Below, piece after piece: positions 1-5,172 of a DNA stretch of 5,172 bases; the first letter of the stretch is position 1, and each line of letters begins with the position of its first letter. The position numbers were made by a program, and so were the translations under genes. The notes under the pieces were generated by a model, which saw only the letters and a program-made list of their open reading frames with translations, was not told the origin of the DNA and searched no databases. Origin of the DNA: Spirochaetales bacterium (GTDB lineage Bacteria > Spirochaetota > Spirochaetia > SPDA01); contig SPDA01000203.1 in assembly GCA_004525155.1 (NCBI GenBank), positions 1 to 5,172 of the forward strand, read 5' to 3'.

Positions 1-1013
1 ATCCTGCAGTCATTGTAGTAGGCGGGGTCTTCATCCGTAGGGCCGATACAGTAAAACCGCGCTTCCGGAACCGCGTCGTGCACAATCTTGGCGGCAAGTA
101 TGAAGGTCTTAATGTCCTTGATCGGCACCACTCGGCCGACCAGCCCGATATGGAAGCCCGGTTTCTTCCGCCGTTCCACTGTAAACTTTTTGATGTCGAT
201 GCCGTTGGGTATGACAAGACATTTATCAGGCAATGCCCCGAGCTCAATCTGCTTCTGCCTGTTTTCCTCGAACAGAGCCGTTATCCTGTCGGCTCTAGAG
301 TAGGTAAGCCTGCTTAAGGTATTGTATAGATTTATCCACATATCCCGCTGGTAACCGCGGACATAGTCCGATTTCCGTATCTCCATCTCCCGCTCTTTGT
401 GATACAGGCCGTGTTCCGTAAGAAGCAGCGGCCGGCCGAATCTGAAACTAGCCTTCAGGCCGGCAAGCCCGGCGAAGCCTGTGGATATGGCGTGATAAAT
501 GTCGGCCTTAGGCGCAGCCGCGGAAATGACTTTGAAGATCATGTAATGCGCCGAACTCCAGGCCCAGAAATAATCGGCGAAAGGATAGATCGGGTTTTTT
601 TCCGCGTTCGTTCTGCGGAGCAGATCCCAGCCGGCGCGCGAATTCGCAGCCTCCAGGTAAAGTTCCCCGTTATCCTCGAGCTGTGAAAAAATATCCTGGC
701 GGCTGAATTTCGCCTCCGTAATGTTCCTGTGAAACTGGAGCAGATTTTTCACGAACAGCGTTTTCGCCCTGCGTCTGATTTTTTCAGGCCGGCCGCGTTT
801 TCCGGAATCCTTTAGTACTATGTCCCTGTGTTCCATAACATTGGGAGGGAGCTTGTAGCGCAGTTCCTGATCTTCCTTCGGCGAGATAGTGAACAGGCTG
901 AATTCGATGCCGGGCAGACCCAGGATAAGATCCTGAACCCAGGCGGAAACACCGCCCGTAATGAAAGGGTAGGAACCTTCGAGAATGAGGCAGACACGGA
1001 TGGGATCGTTCAT
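1..1013 (-). CDS. pelF: PelF-like glycosyltransferase, partial (C-terminus outside window)
   Basis: This is the N-terminal 337 residues of a GT4-type (GT-B fold) glycosyltransferase of the PelF family; the frame is still open at position 1. In known Pel systems PelF is the cytosolic UDP-sugar-dependent polymerase that works with PelD, PelE and PelG at the inner membrane. Visible motifs are EGSYPFITGGVSAWV (residues 12-26), the acceptor/nucleotide-loop signature typical of PelF; TEHGLYHKEREMEI (199-212); IPNGID (268-273) at the start of the second Rossmann lobe; and LVGRVVPIKDIKTFI (291-305). The C-terminal E-x7-E catalytic region of GT4 enzymes lies beyond the edge, so catalytic integrity cannot be judged. 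Start: the ATG at 1013-1011 is the only good start and overlaps the stop of the upstream gene as ATGA. No strong Shine-Dalgarno is visible, which fits translational coupling. The PelF assignment is firm from motifs and neighbours; a general GT4 enzyme is the only real alternative. Confidence 0.9.
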   Translation of the reverse strand, partial: MNDPIRVCLILEGSYPFITGGVSAWVQDLILGLPGIEFSLFTISPKEDQELRYKLPPNVMEHRDIVLKDSGKRGRPEKIRRRAKTLFVKNLLQFHRNITEAKFSRQDIFSQLEDNGELYLEAANSRAGWDLLRRTNAEKNPIYPFADYFWAWSSAHYMIFKVISAAAPKADIYHAISTGFAGLAGLKASFRFGRPLLLTEHGLYHKEREMEIRKSDYVRGYQRDMWINLYNTLSRLTYSRADRITALFEENRQKQIELGALPDKCLVIPNGIDIKKFTVERRKKPGFHIGLVGRVVPIKDIKTFILAAKIVHDAVPEARFYCIGPTDEDPAYYNDCR

Positions 1014-1735
1014 GTGTTCATCCAGAAACTGCGCAGACCTTCATGTTTCGCGCTTTTCATCCCGCTGCAGAGGGCGCGGACGGAGCTGAAGTCTTTTCTG
1101 TAAAAATCATTGGCGGCGCGAAGGTAGAGAATGTCCGGATCCAGGCTGCGTTTATTTAGCCTGCCGAAGGTTCTTTCCGCCTGCATATACAGCCCCAGTT
1201 CCATGAATACCCTCAGCTGCAGGATGAATTCCTTTTTGGATAAAAGGCGCAGTTTGTTCAGTTTCTTGAGCCATGCGTGTGACTCCCGAAGGTAGAACCT
1301 TTTTATGGATTCTTCCCTGCTGTTTATGCGGGCCAGGTTGAAATAAAGCCGGGCCAGTTTTCTGCAATCCAGCGGGTCCTTGTTCCTTCGGAATTTTTTT
1401 TTGATTTTCTCCAGGCGTTCCGTGTAGCGCTTTTCAATAGCGTTAATGCTTTCCGCCGCAAAAAGGGCTGTTTCCTTGTCCGGGTTCCTTATAAGCTGTG
1501 CAAGAATCTTCGTTATCAGGAGGATTGTTTCTATGTCTATCCGCGGATGGCCGAGAATCCTGTCAATTTCGCTGAGCTCGATGGGTTCTTCGAAGAGCGG
1601 TTTGACGGAGGTTGCGCGGTAGATGTAGGTTTCCGGGGGAAGAACGCCATCCTCGAGACCGTGGAGGGCCGAAGCCGGGGTGCGGGGAATCTGTATGGAA
1701 CTGTTCTTTCTGAAATAATCGTAGGAGTCCTTCAC
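1010..1735 (-). CDS. pelE: PelE-like helical/TPR scaffold protein without membrane segments
   Basis: This is a 241-residue, strongly basic, almost all-helical protein. It sits between the PelD-like and PelF-like genes, which is the position of pelE in known pel operons. The stretch around residues 85-105 (DKETALFAAESINAIEKRY) and the following KLARLYFNLARI (126-137) and FYLRESHAW (147-155) resemble my recollection of the cytosolic helical part of PelE. TPR-like helix pairs follow at about 168-225 (for example LYMQAERTFGRLNKRSLDPD). Pseudomonas PelE has N-terminal transmembrane helices; here the first 50 residues are polar and Pro-rich and no hydrophobic segment is seen anywhere, so the protein should be cytosolic. 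The start is a GTG at 1735-1733 overlapping the pelD stop (GTGA). A GGAG lies about 11 nt upstream, slightly far. Its role is inferred to be a scaffold linking PelD to the glycosyltransferase. Sequence support alone is modest; operon position carries much of the call. Confidence 0.65.
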   Translation of the reverse strand: MKDSYDYFRKNSSIQIPRTPASALHGLEDGVLPPETYIYRATSVKPLFEEPIELSEIDRILGHPRIDIETILLITKILAQLIRNPDKETALFAAESINAIEKRYTERLEKIKKKFRRNKDPLDCRKLARLYFNLARINSREESIKRFYLRESHAWLKKLNKLRLLSKKEFILQLRVFMELGLYMQAERTFGRLNKRSLDPDILYLRAANDFYRKDFSSVRALCSGMKSAKHEGLRSFWMNT

Positions 1736-3156
1736 AGTTTCTGTATCTCCAGTAGAAGTTCCGCGCTTGTCAGCATCTCATCCAGGGTCTGGGTACCGCT
1801 GTATGCGGAATAGCCCACCAGCACTTCCAGGTTCACCGGGTTCCCGGCAATTCTCCAGTCGCCGGAGTTTATCTTTTCCAGTATTTCGAGGCAGAAGAGG
1901 GATGCGCCGTCATAATCGAGATTGGGGATGATAATGCCCAGCTGGTTTCTGGTCTTATAGTGAAAAATTTCAGCGAAATTGCCGGTTAGACCTTCAATAG
2001 CGGGAATGAGCTGCTGATGGATCGCAGCCGTCTCCCGCTCCCCGTATTCTCCGGTAAGGTCGTCGTAATTGGCGATCTCCAGAATGACGACGCACAGGGT
2101 CCCTTTCTGCAGTTCCATGCGCTCCATCTCTTTTTCAAAAAACCTGAAAAAGGACGAAAAAAGAGGCAGCCCCGATTCGGAATCCTTTTCCTCTTTTTCG
2201 ATAAAAGTCTCGTGTTCTATGGAGCGGTCCAGAGCGGGTTCAAGCAGACTTATGATAATGTAAAGTACCCGTTCCGTGTAGAGGTTGTATTTTTCAAAGG
2301 GAAGCTCCTCGATGCTTAGAATGCCCCAGGATTTTTTCTTGATATTGATGGGCAGGATGATAATGTTTCTCCCCTTGTCCATTTTTTGGAGATTTTCATA
2401 TTGAAGCAGCATCCGCACGGAAAACAGCTGGTTGTTCCGGTATGTCCATCCTTCCAGGGTTCCTTCCAGGGGAATTTCCGTTTTAAGACGATCCTCCGCG
2501 AGCCATCCCGACTGTGCAGCGAGCTTCATGCTGTTGTTCGGCTGCCAGTACTGCCAAATTGAGGCCTTGGTAGCCTTGGTGAAAATCTGGACTGTTTCCA
2601 GAAGGGAAGTAAGGGTGTTGGCCACGCTCAGTGTGTCTATCCCTTTAAGCTGATTGTAAAGGGCGGTTATGGATTCCTGCTGCCTGGAGAGACGCTCATC
2701 AAGTTCGACATTGACCCTTTCCAGTATTTTCGCCTTTTTCTGTACCATGTGCTGGGATTTGATGGTGTTCCGGAACCTCTCCTTCAAAGCGGAAAGGGAG
2801 TGCGCGAAATATTTCTGGATGAGTCCGAAACTGTAGAGAAGGACAATGGCAACGGCGAAGGGAATGGAGGCGGCCGGCAGCAGCGTGCGCCAGTACGCCG
2901 GGCCGGGGGCTGTTCCGTAGAGCAGGAAAGCGGCAAACGGAAAGGGGCCGAAAAGCAGGACTGCCCCGACACCGAAACTTAAAAATCCGAAACCTAAGCC
3001 GGCGTATGCAGCCATGAAAAGCGGCGGCACCAGGTAGGGAAGAAATTGCATGCCGGCAAAACCAGGCTTGTCCGGAAAGAAAAGGTTGACGATGCCTACA
3101 ACAAGAGGAAATATTACTGCCTCAATGACATACAATGGTTTTCGTTCAATCGCCAT
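1732..3156 (-). CDS. pelD: PelD-like membrane GAF/degenerate-GGDEF protein
   Basis: This 474-residue inner-membrane protein has the PelD domain order. There are about four hydrophobic segments (roughly residues 8-27, 36-58, 60-82, 92-115), a charged helical stalk likely to be a coiled coil (about 118-170), a GAF domain (about 175-312, with ILPINIKKKSWGILSIEE at 267-284), and a C-terminal GGDEF-like domain (about 325-472). PelD is the c-di-GMP receptor that activates Pel synthesis post-translationally in Pseudomonas. Here the GGDEF motif is replaced by TRNQL (402-406, followed by GIIIPN) and the metal-binding first Asp region reads LEIANYDDL (359-367), so diguanylate cyclase activity is not expected. 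The I-site position, normally RxxD five residues before GGDEF, reads NFAE (393-396), so canonical c-di-GMP binding also looks lost. The ATG start at 3156-3154 has only a weak ribosome site. It is first in the minus-strand operon and overlaps the next gene by 4 bp. A generic GAF-GGDEF sensor is the alternative, but the four-helix membrane region plus pelE/pelF neighbours favour PelD. Confidence 0.85.
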   Translation of the reverse strand: MAIERKPLYVIEAVIFPLVVGIVNLFFPDKPGFAGMQFLPYLVPPLFMAAYAGLGFGFLSFGVGAVLLFGPFPFAAFLLYGTAPGPAYWRTLLPAASIPFAVAIVLLYSFGLIQKYFAHSLSALKERFRNTIKSQHMVQKKAKILERVNVELDERLSRQQESITALYNQLKGIDTLSVANTLTSLLETVQIFTKATKASIWQYWQPNNSMKLAAQSGWLAEDRLKTEIPLEGTLEGWTYRNNQLFSVRMLLQYENLQKMDKGRNIIILPINIKKKSWGILSIEELPFEKYNLYTERVLYIIISLLEPALDRSIEHETFIEKEEKDSESGLPLFSSFFRFFEKEMERMELQKGTLCVVILEIANYDDLTGEYGERETAAIHQQLIPAIEGLTGNFAEIFHYKTRNQLGIIIPNLDYDGASLFCLEILEKINSGDWRIAGNPVNLEVLVGYSAYSGTQTLDEMLTSAELLLEIQKL

Positions 3157-3183
3157 AATTTAATCCGCTTATAATCCCGCGCA

Positions 3184-3212
3184 TTGCCGATTTCGAAAGT
3201 TACTGTTATCTT
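3184..3212 (+). promoter_or_regulatory. Candidate promoter of the CBM-TPR gene
   Basis: TTGCCG (3184-3189) and TATCTT (3207-3212) each match the sigma70 consensus at 4 of 6 positions and are separated by exactly 17 bp. The predicted start near 3219 would give a leader of about 64 nt that contains the inverted repeat. It is tentative for the same reason as the opposite promoter. Confidence 0.3.
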
Positions 3213-3233
3213 TATGGAAACCGCCATGCTACC

Positions 3234-3256
3234 AGTAAAAATAATGTATTTTTACT
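3234..3256. repeat. Perfect 10-3-10 bp inverted repeat, candidate operator
   Basis: AGTAAAAATA (3234-3243) is followed by ATG and then by its exact reverse complement TATTTTTACT (3247-3256). The outer bases CCA (3232-3234) and TGG (3259-3261) add imperfect flanking symmetry. It lies in the divergent intergenic region, overlaps the candidate minus-strand -10, and sits downstream of the candidate plus-strand start site. This placement fits a dimeric repressor or activator site acting on both genes. As RNA it could also form an AT-rich hairpin in the plus-strand leader, ending 8 nt before the ribosome binding site. A terminator is unlikely because no GC-rich stem is present. Confidence 0.6.
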
Positions 3257-3266
3257 ATTGGCTCAA
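3238..3266 (-). promoter_or_regulatory. Candidate promoter of the pelD-E-F operon
   Basis: On the minus strand TTGAGC (3266-3261, 4 of 6 matches to the -35 consensus) is separated by 17 bp from TATTTT (3243-3238, 4 of 6 matches to the -10 consensus). This predicts a start near 3231 and a leader of about 75 nt to the pelD ATG. The inverted repeat covers the -10 and most of the spacer, a classic operator position. The match is only moderate in AT-rich DNA, so this is tentative. Confidence 0.3.
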
Positions 3267-3270
3267 GGAG
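3265..3270 (+). promoter_or_regulatory. Ribosome binding site AAGGAG deciding the start at 3283
   Basis: AAGGAG is the only strong Shine-Dalgarno in the leader. It lies 12 nt before the ATG at 3283, somewhat longer than usual. Three other in-frame ATGs lie upstream (3214, 3226, 3244) without a comparable site. The start at 3283 also gives a normal signal peptide, so it is preferred. Confidence 0.6.
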
Positions 3271-3282
3271 TTGCCGTTTATT

Positions 3283-5172
3283 ATGGAAAAAAATATCCAA
3301 ACCCCCAGGCTCCTGTCTCTCTCTTTGCCGGTTTTTATCGGTGTTTTCCTGATTTCCGGCCTGTTCCGTGTTTCCGCACAGGAAACCCAGGCTGCTTCCG
3401 GCGGCCGGCTGGACCCCGTGTTTCCCGAGACGAACAGCAATATCGTATTTGTCGAAGGGGAAGATGCGGTTTCCACGAACTTTACCACGGAGCCGGTTCT
3501 GCTTTACGGGGCTTCCCGATCCAGGACCCTGCAGCTTTCACGGTCGACGGGTCTCCAGGGGGGCGGTGTTTTTTTTGCGGAATGGGTCTTTTACCTTGAA
3601 TCGGACGGTGTCTACGACTTCTGGTACGGCGGAACGCCCCCGGGTCCAAAAGACGATCTGGCCCCTTCCTATACCTCTCCTGTCTCGCTGATTATAGATG
3701 ACGGTCCTGCGGTAGAGGTGTACAGGGAGGACGTCAAGGTAACGGGACAGTACCTGCCTTCCTATTACTGGTGCAAGGCGGGCACTACGGAGCTGACAGC
3801 CGGAACCCACAAGCTCAGGCTGGAGGTTACCCAGAAGAGGTCCTATGACGGCAGGTATTTTTTCTATCTGGATAACTTTTTTCTGGTCAACAAGGCTTCG
3901 GAATCGGACCCGGGGCAGCCCCTGCCCAGGGTATTCCCGGAAGCGCTTACGGCGGATACGGATATAACCTTTTTATCGTTAAGCGATTATGAGAAAAAGA
4001 TTCAGGCGAACCCCGGGGATGTAAACGGATACATCGAACTCGCCTCCATCTATGCCCTTGTCAGCGATTACGTGAATGCCCAGAAAATCCTGCGGAAAGC
4101 CCAGCTCCTGTTTTCCGGTGTGCGTGATCTGGAAGTATACGCTGCCAAGAACCGTATCTGGATGGGTGAAATTGCCGAAGGTCTGCAGCAGTACAGACAG
4201 GTGCTTGCAGCGTTTCCGGATTTGCTCGGAAACTGGGCGGAGGCCGGAAAAATTGCGGCCTGGTCCGCTATGTACGCGGATGCGGAGCGTTTCTATCTCG
4301 GGGGGCTTGCGCAGTTTCCTGGAAATCTCAATCTCACCGTCAATCTCGGACTTACCTACCTGTGGATGGCGGATACCCAGAAGGCGGAACAGACCTTCGA
4401 CAAGGCCGGTAAAATTGCCGGGGACGACCCTGCCCTCATCAAGGAACTGGCGGACGTGTTTGTCATTAACGGCTATCCGGACAGGGCTGTGACCATTTAC
4501 CGGGATTCCATAAAAAAACACCCTGAGGATCTTGGGCTTTACCTTCTGCTGCGTGACCTTCTTGCCAAGACGGGAAAAAACAGCGAAGCGGAAGCCGTTA
4601 CACAGAGCATCAGCGATACCTTCAATTCCTCCGGCAAGCTTACGGCCTATCTCGAGGAGACAGCATTAAAGGCGGGGCTGCAGGAAAGCATTATAGCAAG
4701 GTATCACGAACAGCTGGTCTTGGAACCTGATAATCTGGACTTGCGGCAGTTTCTTGTGCAGACTTATTTCTGGAACGGCAAACGGCAGGAAGCAGTGGAG
4801 GAATTCCAGGCCATCATGACTGCCTACGCCTACAAGCACTTTATCGAACTGGACAAAAAATCCTCCGATATCCTTAATCTGCTGGATTTGAGCTATCTCT
4901 ATCTCGGCCGGTTTGCGAGGTATGAAGCTTCGCTGCAGGATAAAAAAACTGAATTGAACAGGCTTTCCACGGCCTACAAAAACGCCGTAAAGGCGCCGGC
5001 CAAACCGGGCAGCGATGCCGTTCTTCAGCAGGCCGAAGACGACCTGGCCGGGTTCATAAGCCGGGAACTTGACGGGATAAACGCAGTTACCGCGGACATT
5101 GAGGAATACAGTTTTCTGGCGGAAACCCTGCCGGGCCTCCTGAGCCTGGATAAGGATGAGGGCAAGGCTTTC
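3283..5172 (+). CDS. Exported protein with CBM6/35-like domain and TPR repeats, partial (C-terminus outside window)
   Basis: The first 630 residues are present and the frame is open at the edge. Residues 1-32 form a Sec signal peptide: a short basic n-region, a hydrophobic core at about 10-28, and a likely signal peptidase I cleavage at VSA|QE. There is no lipobox Cys. Residues about 53-204 look like a beta-sandwich carbohydrate-binding module of the CBM6/CBM35 type: an opening VEGEDAV (57-63), aromatic-rich strands (YDFWYGG 111-117, YYWCKAG 161-167), a GTHKLRLEV strand (174-182) and a closing FYLDNFFLV (194-202). Residues about 230-515 hold roughly six TPR-like helix pairs, for example DVNGYIELASIYALVSDYVN (246-265) and NLTVNLGLTYLWMADTQKAE (350-369). 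Further helical, charged sequence follows to 630. It is divergent from the pelD-E-F operon, so a periplasmic or outer-membrane role in binding and exporting the polysaccharide, analogous to the TPR part of PelB, is plausible but inferred. I do not recognise a named family for the full architecture. The start is chosen on the AAGGAG site and the signal peptide fit. Confidence 0.8.
   Translation, partial: MEKNIQTPRLLSLSLPVFIGVFLISGLFRVSAQETQAASGGRLDPVFPETNSNIVFVEGEDAVSTNFTTEPVLLYGASRSRTLQLSRSTGLQGGGVFFAEWVFYLESDGVYDFWYGGTPPGPKDDLAPSYTSPVSLIIDDGPAVEVYREDVKVTGQYLPSYYWCKAGTTELTAGTHKLRLEVTQKRSYDGRYFFYLDNFFLVNKASESDPGQPLPRVFPEALTADTDITFLSLSDYEKKIQANPGDVNGYIELASIYALVSDYVNAQKILRKAQLLFSGVRDLEVYAAKNRIWMGEIAEGLQQYRQVLAAFPDLLGNWAEAGKIAAWSAMYADAERFYLGGLAQFPGNLNLTVNLGLTYLWMADTQKAEQTFDKAGKIAGDDPALIKELADVFVINGYPDRAVTIYRDSIKKHPEDLGLYLLLRDLLAKTGKNSEAEAVTQSISDTFNSSGKLTAYLEETALKAGLQESIIARYHEQLVLEPDNLDLRQFLVQTYFWNGKRQEAVEEFQAIMTAYAYKHFIELDKKSSDILNLLDLSYLYLGRFARYEASLQDKKTELNRLSTAYKNAVKAPAKPGSDAVLQQAEDDLAGFISRELDGINAVTADIEEYSFLAETLPGLLSLDKDEGKAF

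Larger units (their letters stand above)
3157..3282. promoter_or_regulatory. Divergent intergenic control region
   Basis: These 126 AT-rich bases separate the minus-strand pelD-E-F operon from the plus-strand CBM-TPR gene and must hold the promoters of both unless transcription enters from outside. The region contains a perfect inverted repeat (3234-3256) and one candidate sigma70-type promoter on each strand. The sequence TATAAT also occurs at 3170-3175 on the plus strand, but with only a poor -35 (TTCAAT, 19-bp spacing). The divergent arrangement suggests coordinated control of the two units. Confidence 0.6.

Noticed and set aside
399..1103. Plus-strand open frames opposite pelF and pelE
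   Set aside because: They are antisense to a coding region with clear PelF motifs and have no motifs of their own.
2017..2982. Several short plus-strand and minus-strand open frames across pelD
   Set aside because: All lie within the PelD-like coding sequence, and their translations are low-complexity shadows of its codons.
3234..3256. Intrinsic terminator at the inverted repeat
   Set aside because: The stem is almost all A/T with no GC-rich part, and the site lies between two divergent gene starts where no transcript needs to end.
4076..4492. 138-codon open frame on the plus strand in another frame
   Set aside because: The translation is rich in Arg, Pro, Ser and Cys, as expected of a frame-shifted shadow, and it lies wholly inside the TPR gene.
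3979..4521. 180-codon open frame on the minus strand opposite the TPR region
   Set aside because: It is fully antisense to the well-supported exported CBM-TPR gene, its translation shows no recognisable domain, and it has no evident ribosome site or operon context.
1..5172. CRISPR arrays, tRNA or rRNA genes, transposases and attachment sites
   Set aside because: No regularly spaced repeats, tRNA-like cloverleaf, rRNA signature or mobile-element gene was seen on reading both strands; nearly all the window is occupied by four coding regions.

Overview
The window looks like part of an exopolysaccharide locus related to the Pel system. It comes from a bacterium of roughly 50% GC. The mix of a Pel-type synthase module with a Sec-exported carbohydrate-binding/TPR protein suggests a diderm, and a spirochaete-like host is my best guess. 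That taxonomic call is inference and no marker gene in the window settles it.

Layout: positions 1-3156 hold three tightly coupled minus-strand genes, read right to left. They are a membrane-anchored GAF/degenerate-GGDEF protein (PelD-like, 1732-3156), a soluble helical protein resembling the cytosolic part of PelE (1010-1735), and a family 4-type glycosyltransferase (PelF-like, 1-1013, cut by the window edge). Both junctions are 4-bp start/stop overlaps (GTGA and ATGA). The order D-E-F matches known pel operons, so pelG would be expected just beyond position 1, outside the window. Positions 3157-3282 form a divergent intergenic region with a perfect 10-3-10 bp inverted repeat and candidate promoters on both strands. 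Positions 3283-5172 hold the start of a large plus-strand gene with no stop before the edge. It encodes a signal peptide, a CBM6/35-like beta-sandwich domain and a run of TPR-like helices.

Proposed working model: PelD-like and PelE-like proteins form the inner-membrane regulatory and scaffold part of a synthase whose catalytic subunit is PelF. The divergently transcribed exported CBM-TPR protein is a candidate periplasmic or outer-membrane partner, perhaps filling the role that the TPR-porin PelB plays in Pseudomonas.

The most unusual points are these. The PelD-like protein lacks the RxxD c-di-GMP-binding I-site. The PelE-like protein has no membrane segments. A CBM-TPR fusion lies where pelA, pelB and pelC might be expected. 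A symmetric operator-like palindrome sits between the two transcription units.
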